From the NCBI GenBank assembly GCA_944381185.1, contig CALWKE010000001.1, positions 124,001 through 188,000 of the forward strand: 64,000 bases of DNA. Reading direction: 5' to 3'. Origin of the DNA: an uncultured Clostridia bacterium (GTDB lineage: Bacteria > Bacillota > Clostridia > Christensenellales > UBA1242). The notes under the pieces were generated by a model. It searched no databases and had not been told where the DNA came from. It saw nothing but the letters and a program-made list of their open reading frames with translations. Positions 35,525-45,463 of the stretch are shown here, one piece after another; position 1 is the stretch's first letter, and each line of letters opens with the position of its first letter. The position numbers and the translations under genes are program-made.

Positions 35525-37363
35525 ATGGAAGACATAAAAATTAGAAATATCGCAATAATTGCCCATGTTGACCACGGCAAAACTACTCTTGTTAATGCAA
35601 TTTTAAAAGAAGGTGGAGTGTTCCGTGAAAATCAAGCTATTCAAGACAGAGTTATGGACTCGAATGCTTTGGAGCGTGAAAGGGGCATCACAATTTTCAG
35701 TAAAAACGCATCACTTATGTATAACGGCATAAAAATCAACGTTGTTGATACGCCGGGTCATGCTGACTTTGGCGGTGAAGTTGAGCGTATTTTAAAAATG
35801 GTTGATGGTGTTCTTTTGGTCGTTGATGCCTTTGAAGGCACAATGCCACAAACAAGATTCGTGCTTGAAAAGGCTCTTGCACTAAATCACAAGGTTATTG
35901 TTGTTATAAATAAAATTGACAGAAAAGATGCAAGAATTAAAGAAGTTATTGATGAAGTGCTTGACCTTTTGATGGATTTGGACGCAAACGAAGAACAACT
36001 TGACTCTCCTTTTGTTTTCTGTTCAGCAAGGCAAGGTGTTTGCTCACTTGATATGGACAAACCGGGCACAGATATGAAACCACTTCTTGACACTATTATA
36101 AAGCATATCCCTGCCCCACAAGCTGATGCAACAAAGCCATTTAAAATGCTTGTTTCATCTTGTGAAGCAAATGACTATCTTGGAAAACTTGCCGTTGGAA
36201 AGGTTGAACAAGGAAGCGTTAAAACAAATGAAACCCTTGATATTGTAAATTATCATGACACTGACAAGCACAAACAATTCAAAGTGGCAAATATTTTTGA
36301 ATTTCAAGGGCTTAAAAAGGTTGCAGTTCCAGAAGCAAAACCTGGTGACATTGTTTGTTTGGCTGGTTCAAGTGATGTGACAATTGGTGACACGATTGCA
36401 AAATCTGATGACCTTGAACCTATTCCTTTTGTAAAGATTAGTGAACCATCTATTGAAATGGAGTTTTCAGTTAATGACTCACCTTTTGCTGGCACCGAAG
36501 GCAAATTTTTTACATCAAGACACCTTCGTGACAGGCTTATGAAAGAAGCCGTTCGTGACCTTTCACTCAAAGTTTATGAAACTGATTCTGCTGATAAATT
36601 CAGAGTTCTTGGCAGAGGTGAAATGCACATTTCAATTTTGGTTGAAAATATGCGTCGTGAAGGTTATGAATTTCAAGTTTCTATGCCAAAAGTTATCTAT
36701 AAAGAAGAAAATGGTGTGAAATTAGAACCTATTGACAACTTAACTATTGATGTTCCTGAAACTTGCGTTAGCACAATTATGGGGTCTATGGGTGTTCGTA
36801 AAGGTGAACTTCAAAATATGTCACCAAAAGGCAGTCGAATTAGACTTGAATTTAAAATACCTTCTCGTGGACTTTTTGGATACAAAAACCAATTTTTAAC
36901 AGAAACAAATGGCGAAGGCATTATGAGTTCAAATTTTGCTGACTATGAACCATACAAAGGTCCAATCAACACCCGAAATTATGGCGCACTTATTGCCTAT
37001 GAAACTGGTGAATCAATCGTTTATGGACTTTATAACACTCAAGAGCGCGGCAGGCTTTTGATTGGCCCGGGCGTAAAGGTGTATGGTGGCATGGTTGTTG
37101 GTGTTAACCCAAAGGCTGAAGATATCGTTGTTAATGTTTGCAAGAAAAAACAACTAACAAACATTCGTTCATCTGCTTCTGATGAAGCATTGAGGCTCAT
37201 TCCAATAAAACCACTCACTTTGGAAGAATCTCTTGAATTTTTGGGCGAAGATGAACTTTTGGAAGTTACTCCTGAAAATCTTCGAATTAGGAAGAAAATT
37301 CTTGATCACACAATTCGTGGAAGAGAAACTTTTAGAAAAAAACAAGAACTTAATAATAAATAA
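35525..37363 (+). CDS. typA: Ribosome-associated GTPase TypA/BipA
   Basis: Translational GTPase related to EF-G that aids ribosome assembly at low temperature and under stress. G-domain motifs: [11 protein letters not shown] (G1), RGITI (G2), [12 protein letters not shown] (G3), NKIDR (G4). The specific C-terminal domain includes [21 protein letters not shown] and the [12 protein letters not shown] motif. Full length (612 aa), start fixed by AGGAG, own promoter and terminator. Confidence 0.97.
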   Translation: MEDIKIRNIAIIAHVDHGKTTLVNAILKEGGVFRENQAIQDRVMDSNALERERGITIFSKNASLMYNGIKINVVDTPGHADFGGEVERILKMVDGVLLVVDAFEGTMPQTRFVLEKALALNHKVIVVINKIDRKDARIKEVIDEVLDLLMDLDANEEQLDSPFVFCSARQGVCSLDMDKPGTDMKPLLDTIIKHIPAPQADATKPFKMLVSSCEANDYLGKLAVGKVEQGSVKTNETLDIVNYHDTDKHKQFKVANIFEFQGLKKVAVPEAKPGDIVCLAGSSDVTIGDTIAKSDDLEPIPFVKISEPSIEMEFSVNDSPFAGTEGKFFTSRHLRDRLMKEAVRDLSLKVYETDSADKFRVLGRGEMHISILVENMRREGYEFQVSMPKVIYKEENGVKLEPIDNLTIDVPETCVSTIMGSMGVRKGELQNMSPKGSRIRLEFKIPSRGLFGYKNQFLTETNGEGIMSSNFADYEPYKGPINTRNYGALIAYETGESIVYGLYNTQERGRLLIGPGVKVYGGMVVGVNPKAEDIVVNVCKKKQLTNIRSSASDEALRLIPIKPLTLEESLEFLGEDELLEVTPENLRIRKKILDHTIRGRETFRKKQELNNK

Positions 37364-37370
37364 AATTTTA

Positions 37371-37402
37371 AAATCCCCTATTAAAATTATGGGGATTTTT
37401 TA
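37371..37402 (+). terminator. Terminator of typA
   Basis: AAATCCCC/GGGGATTT hairpin with a 12-base loop and a T-tract, shortly after the stop codon. Confidence 0.8.
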
Positions 37403-37419
37403 TTTTATAAATTATTATC

Positions 37420-37448
37420 TTTACATTAAATTTTTTGTTTGCTATACT
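37420..37448 (+). promoter_or_regulatory. Promoter of hypothetical gene
   Basis: TTTACA, 17-bp spacer, TATACT, 25 bp before the start codon at 37473. Confidence 0.6.
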
Positions 37449-37472
37449 AATTATCGTAAAAGGTAATGTGAG

Positions 37473-38150
37473 ATGATTGATTTAACAAGTGGAAATCAAA
37501 TGTTTTTAGAAATGTTTAAAGCATCGAACCATTATTCATCGTTCTATGAACTTGATGAACTTTTATCTACAAAATTACCAAGCACATTCTATAAAAATTT
37601 ATTTGCCAAACAATTTTCTGGGTTTATAACACCAAATTTAAATGACATTAAATATAGAGAATATGACGAATATAAACTATCTTATGTTGCCTATAACAAT
37701 TTAAACAAAAACCTTTCTATTCAATATAATAACTTTAATTTTGAAATTTCTTACTATGATGAAGATGGCTCACTTTATAATGGCGAATATTACCCTATGT
37801 CAGCCGATTATCCAACTGATGAGAAAAACAAAAAAACATTGGCTTTAAATAATTTTTCGGAAGATGACTACAGGTTAGAAATTTTAAAATATTTATCACA
37901 GCACAGTAAATATAATGATTTATATTCAAAATATCTTAATGCTTTGCTTGCTGGCTATCCAAGAGAAATTCATTTTTATGAAGAAGCAAAACCTTTTGTT
38001 CAAACATTTGAACCCGGTGAAAATCAACGATATGTTCTTGAAAATTATTTTGAAAGTTTAATTCAAAGAAAAAGAAATTTTTTTAATGAAATTCAAAAAC
38101 TTTCAAGTGAACACAATTCTTTAAATAATTCGGAAAGAAGTTTTGAATAA
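37473..38150 (+). CDS. Hypothetical soluble protein
   Basis: A 225-residue protein with no signal peptide or membrane segment, rich in Tyr, Asn, Phe and Glu, with a charged helical C-terminus. It has a clear promoter and a weak GTGAG site, and sits alone between typA and the DUF1846 gene. No family recognised. Its style (Asn/Tyr-rich, about 220 residues, single gene) resembles the hypothetical protein at 54369-55010, but I see no clear sequence match between them. Confidence 0.55.
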   Translation: MIDLTSGNQMFLEMFKASNHYSSFYELDELLSTKLPSTFYKNLFAKQFSGFITPNLNDIKYREYDEYKLSYVAYNNLNKNLSIQYNNFNFEISYYDEDGSLYNGEYYPMSADYPTDEKNKKTLALNNFSEDDYRLEILKYLSQHSKYNDLYSKYLNALLAGYPREIHFYEEAKPFVQTFEPGENQRYVLENYFESLIQRKRNFFNEIQKLSSEHNSLNNSERSFE

Positions 38151-38266
38151 TACTTAATTTTTAAAAACTATTTTATAGTTTTTTTATTGTTTATTTTTTA
38201 TAAAAATTAGGATTTTACCTAAAATATTATTATATTTCAAAAGAAAAAATTTTGTTAGGAGAACTT

Positions 38267-39304
38267 ATGGCACCATTTGACAGCAAAAAATACACAAAAT
38301 TGCAAAAAGAACAAATTAATAAACGTATAAGTCAATTTGATAAACTTTACATTGAAGTTGGCGGAAAACTTTTTGATGACAATCATGCATCAAGAGTTCT
38401 TCCGGGGTTTAAGCCAGATGCTAAAATTGAGATTTTTAAAGAACTTAAAAATGACCTTGAAATTATTTTTTGCATCAACACTAATGATATAATTTCTGAT
38501 AAAATTCGAGCAGATAACAACCTGTCATATGCAGATGAAGTTTTGAGACTTCATGACTTGATGCTTAAAAATGAAATTAAAGTTTGTGGAATAGTTATCA
38601 CTTTTTATCATGAAAGTGAAGAAGTTGCCGAGTTCGAAGATGTTTGCAAAAAGAAAAATATCAAGACCTATCACTCTTACTTTATTGATAACTACCCTAA
38701 CGACCTTAAAACAATTTTAAGCAGTGATGGCTTTGGCAAAAATGACTACATAAAAACTGATAAAAATTTGATTTTGGTTGCCGCTCCCGGTGCAAATAGT
38801 GGAAAGCTTGAAACTTGTTTAAGTCAATTATTTTTAGATAAAACACACGGAATAAATTCATGCTATGCAAAATATGAAACCTTTCCTGTTTGGAACTTGC
38901 CCCTTGACCACCTTGTTAACATTGCTTACGAAATGGCTACCGTTGATATTGCTGATAAAAATATGATTGACCCATATTATAAAAAGGCTTATAAAAAAAT
39001 CGCTGTGAACTATAACCGTGACATTGCTGCCTTTCCAATTCTTTCAAACATGATTAAACTTATAACTGGGAAAGAGATTTATAAGTCACCAACCGATATG
39101 GGCATAAACGCCGTTGCCTTTGCCATTCAAGATGACTTCGCTGTTCAAACAGCTGCCTTTGAAGAGATTAAAAGACGCAACATTAAACATAAAAATCTTT
39201 ACGAAAGTGGAAAATTAACAAAAAAAGCACTTATTCGCAGTGAAAAAATTCTTAAAAGAGCAACTAAAATTTATAACAAACTTATAAAGCAGAATAAAAA
39301 ATAG
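38267..39304 (+). CDS. DUF1846 family protein, short form
   Basis: Family known from structural genomics in Bacillota, with an ATP-binding-like fold and no settled function. The N-terminal signature FDKLYIEVGGKLFDD followed by HASRVLPGF is unmistakable, as is AAPGANSGKLETCLSQL. As I recall, members have about 490-500 residues; this one has 345 and ends in a Lys-rich helix, so the C-terminal third is missing without any sign of a frameshift. Start at 38267 with a TTAGGAG site. Confidence 0.85.
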   Translation: MAPFDSKKYTKLQKEQINKRISQFDKLYIEVGGKLFDDNHASRVLPGFKPDAKIEIFKELKNDLEIIFCINTNDIISDKIRADNNLSYADEVLRLHDLMLKNEIKVCGIVITFYHESEEVAEFEDVCKKKNIKTYHSYFIDNYPNDLKTILSSDGFGKNDYIKTDKNLILVAAPGANSGKLETCLSQLFLDKTHGINSCYAKYETFPVWNLPLDHLVNIAYEMATVDIADKNMIDPYYKKAYKKIAVNYNRDIAAFPILSNMIKLITGKEIYKSPTDMGINAVAFAIQDDFAVQTAAFEEIKRRNIKHKNLYESGKLTKKALIRSEKILKRATKIYNKLIKQNKK

Positions 39305-39328
39305 AGATGAATGATTTCATCTCTATTT
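39299..39328. terminator. Bidirectional terminator between convergent genes
   Basis: AAATAGAGATGA/TCATCTCTATTT, a 12-bp hairpin with T-tracts both ways, overlapping the stop codons of DUF1846 and of the surface repeat protein. Confidence 0.8.
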
Positions 39329-40561
39329 CTTTTTGTTTATTTTAACTTTATTGACAACCATGTTTTTCAAAATTTTATCTTCAACATTTTCTTCAGTTGT
39401 TTCTGTTTTCTTTGCCTTTTTCTTTGGCTCATCTGAAACAACCGTTTCTTTTTTAGATAACAACTGAATTTTTTGATGCACTTCATCATCATTTTCATTT
39501 ACATCAATAAATTTTGTGCCGTCTGCTTGCTCAATAACCGCAACTTTTGGCTTTTCAAGATTTTCTTCTTTTTTTGCTGTTTGAATTTGTGCACCAACAC
39601 TACCCTGCAAAATTTCATTATTATCAATATCTTGTGTTTTGGTTTCTGCTTTTTTTACCCCATGCGAAGGTGTCACATTATTTTGAACAACTTCAACATT
39701 TTTAACCAAACCATTATCCATAAGCATTGAAGTTTGTGACCTTTTGTCAACCTCTTGCTTAAAATATGTTGCAACAAAGGTTACATCTTTTGTGAGAAGC
39801 ATGCCTTCATTAAAGTTTTTCCAACCTGCAAATTCATAAACAAATTTATCTGTTGATTGTTTTTGAGGGTAACTTGGCGAAATTATTGGTGTTCCATAAA
39901 GTGCCGTTCCTTGACTTATTATAGTTTTGTTATCATCATCAAGAAAGGTGTAGGTATATTTTTTGGGAATGGCTTTATAAACCGCACAAACATTTTCATT
40001 TTTATAAAATGCCGTGATATCCTTATCCCACCCAACAAATTCATAAGTGAACTCTTTTGTTTCTGGTTTCGTTGGTTTTATATCTGAAAGATTAACTCCT
40101 GCACCATATTCAACAGTGAATGACTTTAAAAGTGTTGCCTTATCGTCATCATACACATTTATATAACATTTTACGACTCTTTGAAGATATATTGCACGAA
40201 CAACAAAATTGCCATTTTCGTCAAGTGAATTTTTATCCCACCCAACAAATTCATAGGTAAATTTGTCAGTTGGAGCCTTTGTTGGAACAGGCAAAAACTC
40301 TGTTCCTGAATAGTTTAATGACTTATCACTATAAACAGTTTTAACTGTGCTGTTTGCAGTGAAAAATTCATATATCTTTTCACAGACATTATAGATGCCA
40401 CTTCCAATCGTTTTAAACAATTCTTTTATTGGTTTTTTCTTAACTTCTAACCACCAGAGTGCAACGATAACGCAAACAAAAAGCACAATAACAACACAGG
40501 TAAATGCTATTGCAAATTTCAAACCACCTGGCATTGCAAGATATGGGTAAACATTATTCAT
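39323..40561 (-). CDS. Membrane-anchored protein with InlB-type repeats
   Basis: A 412-residue protein: one membrane helix at about residues 15-38, then four beta repeats of the Listeria/Bacteroides (Flg_new, InlB B-repeat) type, recognisable by the recurrent YEFVGWDK or YEFAGWK ends and GT-x-x-x-P loops at about residues 85-265. The last 140 residues are charged and low in complexity, ending Lys-rich. Probably displayed on the cell surface, where such repeats act as stalks or mediate binding. Start at 40561 with an AAGGTG site. Confidence 0.75.
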   Translation of the reverse strand: MNNVYPYLAMPGGLKFAIAFTCVVIVLFVCVIVALWWLEVKKKPIKELFKTIGSGIYNVCEKIYEFFTANSTVKTVYSDKSLNYSGTEFLPVPTKAPTDKFTYEFVGWDKNSLDENGNFVVRAIYLQRVVKCYINVYDDDKATLLKSFTVEYGAGVNLSDIKPTKPETKEFTYEFVGWDKDITAFYKNENVCAVYKAIPKKYTYTFLDDDNKTIISQGTALYGTPIISPSYPQKQSTDKFVYEFAGWKNFNEGMLLTKDVTFVATYFKQEVDKRSQTSMLMDNGLVKNVEVVQNNVTPSHGVKKAETKTQDIDNNEILQGSVGAQIQTAKKEENLEKPKVAVIEQADGTKFIDVNENDDEVHQKIQLLSKKETVVSDEPKKKAKKTETTEENVEDKILKNMVVNKVKINKKK

Positions 40562-40634
40562 AAACACACCTTCAAATTATTTTATAATAATATTTTGCTA
40601 TTTTTTTACATTTTTGTCAAATAAATGGCAAGGG

Positions 40635-42947
40635 TTATTCAATTGTTTTAAGTGATTCAACCATATTGATTTTTATAACTTTATAAAAACAATATAATGC
40701 AATCAAAACAACAGTTAAAACAATGATTAAAATTGACAAAATAAAACTTACTGGGCTGATGTAAAAAATATAATTCATAACTTCAAGTTTGTTTACAACA
40801 AGAATTAAAATTAACAAAGGATAACCAAGTAAAAGCCCAACCGCCATGCCAATTAAACTAATAAACAGCATTTCAATCAAAATTGAAAGTGCTATGTTTG
40901 TTACTGAATAACCCAAAACTTTAAGCGTTGCAAGTTCTCTTATTCTTTCTTTTAAAATAAGTATTACAAAGTTGATTAAAACAACAACCGCAAGCAAGAT
41001 TGCAAACACTTTAAGAGTGGTTGTCATTGCTGAAATTGATGAAATTTGGCTGTTTGCACTATCTTTCATTTCAAACATTGTTAATGCAGAATTTGTTCCA
41101 TTTATTTTGTTTATTTCATCTTTAACATAACTAATATCTGCACCATTTTCACACTTAACCCAAACGCCATGGGTTGAAATTGTTTCATCAACACCAATAT
41201 CTTTGCAAAGATATACTCCGTTATAAATTGAGGTTTCTATTATTTTTGACACCTTAAATTCAACATTTTTATTACTGATAATAATAGAGATAGTCTCCCC
41301 CACTTTAACATTTAATTTTTCAGCAACAGATTTTGATAAGCAAACTTCATCATTTGAAATTTTTATTTCACAAAGGTTTGAATTTTCTTGAATTATATAA
41401 ACATTAACTTTTGATTCTTTATTCTCGGAAAAAACACTCATATTTGTTTGAGTGTAACTTTCAAAACTTTCAATACCTTCAACCGCTTTAATTTGCTCTT
41501 TAAAGTTTGAAGATGTATAAGTTGATGTTATATCATATTTAAAAACTTTTCCGAAATCATTATTAATGCTGTTCGAGAGTGTGTTTGATATTCCAAAACC
41601 CGAAAGAAGAAGTGCGGTGCAACCAGCAATTCCAATGCTTGCCATAACGGCTCGTATTGGTTTAAGTATGATATTCCTTGCACCCATTTTCAATGGAAGT
41701 GGCATCTTTGCAAATCTTCCTTTGGTTGATTTTAATGATTTTCTTGAAAAATTCACATCAAATCTCAAACACTCTATTGGTGACTTATGCAAAATTTTAT
41801 AACTTGTAGCAAATGAAACTAAATATCCTAAAAGAACAATTAACAAAAGCATCAATAAAAGCCAAAGTATTGGAACGGACATTTTTACATAGTCAACGGG
41901 AAGGCTATATAGAAGATTATATTTAACAAACATTACGTTAGGTATCACTAATACGCCTAAAATTATTCCAACTAGCGAACCAAAAAAACACATAATTGCC
42001 CCATATGATGAGTAATGCCCCAGTATTTTTTTATCAGATATTCCGATTGATTTTAATGTTCCTATCTTTGTTTTTTCTTGAATAATTAACTGGTCAACCG
42101 TTGTTAAAATAACAAGAACCGAAACAAGCAAAAATATAACAGGAAAAACATATATCATTTTCCAAGCCTGACTGATTTCATTTTTCATTACTTGATAAGA
42201 AGCATTTTCTTCACGAGAAGCAATAAACAAAAGGTTGCTACTTGCGCCTTCATAATAGCTTTCAATAACCTGTTTTGTGGCTCCATAATCATTTGTTTTT
42301 ATCAATATTTGATTATATGGCACACTTTCAATTTGTTCACTTACTCCAAGACTGTTAAGTGCTTCATTCACTTTGTAAATAAAAGTTTCTTCGTCAATAA
42401 AAATTGGAAAAGACGAATAACTGTCATAACTTTCAACAAAATTCATTTTGCCCGTAATTTTTTGAGTTATAGAGAGCGGAACAATTCCATTTTCAGTGGT
42501 TAAATTCAGCGTGAAAGTCATTTCATCAATGCCAAAATCTATATCGTTATTTTCTGCAATATGCTCATCAATCAAAAGCCCCTTCCAGCCAGAAACTATA
42601 ACAGGATTTGAAATTGCACCACTGCCAACATAAACCTGTGCATTTTGTTTGTTTTGCCCATTTGAAATTGTTATTGAAGTTTCAAAATAAAGTCTTTTAT
42701 TATATTTAATATTTTGGCTTTCAAAAAAATTTTCATCTTCCTGCGTTACACCATCAACATAGAGCCACATATCTGCAAAATTAGTTTCAGCATAAAACAT
42801 GTCAACTGAACTGCTTAATGTTGATGCGTTCACAATAAAACCCGATAACAACATTGTTGAAAGAAAAACAATGATTATTACCGAAATAAATTGTTTTATG
42901 TTAGACCGAATGTTTCTAAACTTAAATTTTTTAAAAGCTTTATTCAT
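40635..42947 (-). CDS. ABC transporter permease, FtsX/MacB type
   Basis: A 770-residue permease with two FtsX-type halves: an N-terminal helix plus outside domain, three helices around residues 270-380, a second isolated helix near 435, another outside domain, and three final helices. This is the layout of MacB-like and antimicrobial peptide-resistance permeases (BceB-like in size, but without its two-component partner). The ATG overlaps the stop of the ATPase gene by one base. Cargo unknown; peptides or lipoproteins are likely. Confidence 0.9.
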   Translation of the reverse strand: MNKAFKKFKFRNIRSNIKQFISVIIIVFLSTMLLSGFIVNASTLSSSVDMFYAETNFADMWLYVDGVTQEDENFFESQNIKYNKRLYFETSITISNGQNKQNAQVYVGSGAISNPVIVSGWKGLLIDEHIAENNDIDFGIDEMTFTLNLTTENGIVPLSITQKITGKMNFVESYDSYSSFPIFIDEETFIYKVNEALNSLGVSEQIESVPYNQILIKTNDYGATKQVIESYYEGASSNLLFIASREENASYQVMKNEISQAWKMIYVFPVIFLLVSVLVILTTVDQLIIQEKTKIGTLKSIGISDKKILGHYSSYGAIMCFFGSLVGIILGVLVIPNVMFVKYNLLYSLPVDYVKMSVPILWLLLMLLLIVLLGYLVSFATSYKILHKSPIECLRFDVNFSRKSLKSTKGRFAKMPLPLKMGARNIILKPIRAVMASIGIAGCTALLLSGFGISNTLSNSINNDFGKVFKYDITSTYTSSNFKEQIKAVEGIESFESYTQTNMSVFSENKESKVNVYIIQENSNLCEIKISNDEVCLSKSVAEKLNVKVGETISIIISNKNVEFKVSKIIETSIYNGVYLCKDIGVDETISTHGVWVKCENGADISYVKDEINKINGTNSALTMFEMKDSANSQISSISAMTTTLKVFAILLAVVVLINFVILILKERIRELATLKVLGYSVTNIALSILIEMLFISLIGMAVGLLLGYPLLILILVVNKLEVMNYIFYISPVSFILSILIIVLTVVLIALYCFYKVIKINMVESLKTIE

Positions 42948-43675
42948 CAAAGTTCAATTTCCTCAATTGATTTTGGATTTTTTATTGTTTCATCGCTTAC
43001 GATTTTGCCATCAGAAATTTTGATTACTCTGTTTGCTACTTTTGCAATATTTGAATTATGAGTTACAATAACCAAAATTTTGTCTTTATTTTTGTTCGTT
43101 TCAAGCAAAAGTTTTATTATGTGTTTGCCCGCTTTGCTGTCAAGTGAACCTGTTGGCTCATCACAAAGAAGAATTGTTGGGTCTTTCACAAGAGCACGAG
43201 CAATTGAAACTCTTTGTTGCTCACCGCCTGAAAGTTCTGACGGAAAACTATTTTGTTTTTCTTCAAGCCCAACCAATTTTAACATATCTTCCGCTTTTAA
43301 GCCTGCTGGAAGTTCTGACAACTGAACATTTTCAAGCACAGTTAAATTTGGCATAAGATTATAGAATTGAAAAATAAACCCCACAACTTCTCTTCTGTAT
43401 CTTGCGATTGTTTTTTCTGAAAGGTCAGTTATGTCAACTCCAGCAATATTGATGCTTCCCTTGCTCGCCTTGTCCATACCACCCATTAAATTTAAAAGTG
43501 TTGATTTGCCACTTCCGCTTGCACCAAGAATAACCACCGTTTGACCCATAAAAAGTTGAAGCGAAACATCATCAAGTGCCTTGACCTCTTGATTTTGACC
43601 ATAAAATTTTGACACATTTGAAAGTGTTAATGTGCCCATGTATCTTTCATCAAAAATAAATTCTTCTTTTTTCAT
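42947..43675 (-). CDS. ABC transporter ATPase, LolD/MacB type
   Basis: A 242-residue ATPase pairing with the adjacent FtsX-type permease. Walker A GASGSGKST, signature LSGGEQQRVSIARAL, Walker B ILLCDEPTGSLD, and H-loop VTHN are all intact. There is no SD. TTTACA-N17-TATAAT (43710-43682) predicts the transcript start exactly on the ATG at 43675; an internal start at 43639 is possible but also lacks an SD. Confidence 0.93.
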   Translation of the reverse strand: MKKEEFIFDERYMGTLTLSNVSKFYGQNQEVKALDDVSLQLFMGQTVVILGASGSGKSTLLNLMGGMDKASKGSINIAGVDITDLSEKTIARYRREVVGFIFQFYNLMPNLTVLENVQLSELPAGLKAEDMLKLVGLEEKQNSFPSELSGGEQQRVSIARALVKDPTILLCDEPTGSLDSKAGKHIIKLLLETNKNKDKILVIVTHNSNIAKVANRVIKISDGKIVSDETIKNPKSIEEIEL

Positions 43676-43681
43676 ACACTA

Positions 43682-43710
43682 ATTATATAAAAACAACTTT
43701 TTTTTGTAAA
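43682..43710 (-). promoter_or_regulatory. Leaderless-type promoter of ABC exporter operon
   Basis: TTTACA (43710-43705), 17-bp spacer, TATAAT (43687-43682); predicted +1 at 43675. Confidence 0.6.
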
Positions 43711-43725
43711 TTATTTTATATTAAA

Positions 43726-43748
43726 AAAAGAGCATTATGCATGCTCTA
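43726..43748 (-). terminator. Terminator of small gene
   Basis: GAGCAT/ATGCTC hairpin followed by seven T on the minus strand. Confidence 0.65.
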
Positions 43749-43773
43749 GGAGTAAAATATTAAGTTTTTTAGT

Positions 43774-43923
43774 CTAAAATTCTTCTTCATATAAATCATT
43801 TTTGTGGTAATCAAGGCAAATTCCAGAATAATAGCCATTAGGGTGAAACATTCCGGGTCGCCATGTGTTTTTTATTAGATTTTTATGCGAATTTTTATTG
43901 ATTTTTCTTATAATTTTTGTCAT
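43774..43923 (-). CDS. Small basic protein, unknown
   Basis: A 49-residue protein, basic in its first half and acidic at the very end (LYEEEF). An AGGGAG site lies at good distance and a terminator follows, which supports a real gene. It contains WRPGMFHPNGYYSG, not a motif I know. No function can be suggested. Confidence 0.5.
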   Translation of the reverse strand: MTKIIRKINKNSHKNLIKNTWRPGMFHPNGYYSGICLDYHKNDLYEEEF

Positions 43924-43968
43924 ATTTTTCTCCCTACTCTTATTTTTGTGTTCAAGGCACAAAATTAT

Positions 43969-43997
43969 TTGACGGAAAGGTAAAATTTTTCTAAAAT
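43969..43997 (+). promoter_or_regulatory. Promoter of alcohol dehydrogenase gene
   Basis: TTGACG, 17-bp spacer, TAAAAT, 17 bp before the start codon. Confidence 0.55.
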
Positions 43998-44014
43998 AAT
44001 TATGAGGATATGTT

Positions 44015-45169
44015 ATGGATAAAATTGTTTTTAATAATTCATGTTATTTTGGAGTTGGTGTAATCAACCAAATTGCCACCGAAATTAAAAATCGCCACTA
44101 TGAAAAGGGCTTCATTATCACTGATAATGGGCTTATTGATGCGGGAATTTATCAAAAGATTGCAAGCATTTTAAGCAGAAATAAAATTCCATCTGTTATG
44201 TTTTCTGATATTGATAGTGAACCAACCGTTAAAGACATCAAAAATGCCTATAATGAACTTAAAAGAGCAGATGCCGATTTTATTATTGCAATCGGTGGCG
44301 GAAGTTCTATTGACACGGCAAAAGCGGTTTCTGTTATTGCAACAAACCCAAAGTATGAAGATGTTGTTTCTCTTCGCGGAAAAAAAGATGACCTAAATCA
44401 CCCAATGCCAGTTTTCGCTGTTCCAACAACTGCAGGAAGTGCCGCTGAAATTTCTAAAAGTTTTGTTTTTGAAGATGAAGTTTCAAGAAAGATGGTTGTC
44501 TGTGAAAATGACAAAATTTTGCCAGTTGCTTCTTTTATTGACGCTGAACTCATGGTAACCATGCCAGACATTGTAACTTTAAGTTCAGGTTTTGATGCCC
44601 TTACTCATGCTATTGAAAGTTTGCTCTCAAAAAATGCCAACAGACTTTCAAAAACACTTTCTAAAGAAGCAATAAAATATATAGTTAAAAGCCTTCCAAA
44701 GTCTTATGATGAACCAGATGATATTGAAGCAAGAGAAGACATGGCTTATGCTGAATATATTGCAGGGCTTGCCTACTCTAGTTCGGGGCTGGGTATTTGC
44801 CACTCTATGGCACATGCTGTCAGCGGAAAATTTAAAATTAGTCACGGCATTGCCCTTTCAATAATTTTGCCGGCAGTTTTAAAATTCAATATGTATTCAA
44901 ATTCTGCTAGTGAATACAAAACTATTGCCGAAGCCTTTGACATTAACACAAGCAAAATGACCGAAGAAGAAGTTTGCAGAGCCGTAATCAAAAAAATTAA
45001 AGAATTTAGAGATGACTTTAATATTCCTAAAAAACTATCAGACTATGGCGTTCAAGAAGAAGACCTTGATGTTTTGTCGCTAAATGCTTTTGAAGATGCC
45101 TGCACACTTTCAAACCCACGAGAAGTCACAATGACAGATATTTACATGTTATTTAAAAAATTAATTTAA
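44015..45169 (+). CDS. Iron-containing alcohol dehydrogenase
   Basis: A 384-residue group III dehydrogenase that interconverts alcohols and aldehydes or ketones with NAD(P). NAD site GGGSSIDTAKAV near residue 94; TTAGSAAE; metal ligands in the region FIDAELMV (Asp), DALTHAIES (His), HSMAHAVSG and HGIALS. The set of ligands is complete. The start has a GAGG site and the gene is transcribed alone between its promoter and a hairpin terminator. Confidence 0.92.
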   Translation: MDKIVFNNSCYFGVGVINQIATEIKNRHYEKGFIITDNGLIDAGIYQKIASILSRNKIPSVMFSDIDSEPTVKDIKNAYNELKRADADFIIAIGGGSSIDTAKAVSVIATNPKYEDVVSLRGKKDDLNHPMPVFAVPTTAGSAAEISKSFVFEDEVSRKMVVCENDKILPVASFIDAELMVTMPDIVTLSSGFDALTHAIESLLSKNANRLSKTLSKEAIKYIVKSLPKSYDEPDDIEAREDMAYAEYIAGLAYSSSGLGICHSMAHAVSGKFKISHGIALSIILPAVLKFNMYSNSASEYKTIAEAFDINTSKMTEEEVCRAVIKKIKEFRDDFNIPKKLSDYGVQEEDLDVLSLNAFEDACTLSNPREVTMTDIYMLFKKLI

Positions 45170-45193
45170 ACACCAAAAATTTGGTGTTTTTTT
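45168..45193 (+). terminator. Terminator of alcohol dehydrogenase
   Basis: AAACACCAAA/TTTGGTGTTT hairpin with a T-tract right at the stop codon. The following 190 bp up to the tRNA are AT-rich and hold no gene. Confidence 0.8.
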
Positions 45194-45386
45194 ATTTTTT
45201 TGCATAATTTTTTGTGAATTTAATGATTTATATATGCTTTTTCATAAAAAATTAATTGTTTTTGCGTTTTTTATAAATTTATTTATTTTATTTTTATCAA
45301 AAGTTTTAATTATTTTTGTGTTTATGCTTTTAATTTTTTTTAGTTTGTGATAGAATGTTTCTTGTAACAAAATTAATAATTACTCT

Positions 45387-45463
45387 GCACCACTAGCTCA
45401 GCTGGATAGAGTCGACGGCTTCGAACCGTAAGGTCGGGGGTTCGAGTCCCTCGTGGTGCACCA
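45387..45463 (+). tRNA. tRNA-Arg (anticodon TCG)
   Basis: Acceptor GCACCAC/GTGGTGC, anticodon loop CTTCGAA, T-arm GGGGG-TTCGAGT-CCCTC, encoded CCA. The outermost pair of the anticodon stem (G27-A43) is mismatched. The last 24 bases recur downstream as part of the inserted elements. Confidence 0.92.
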
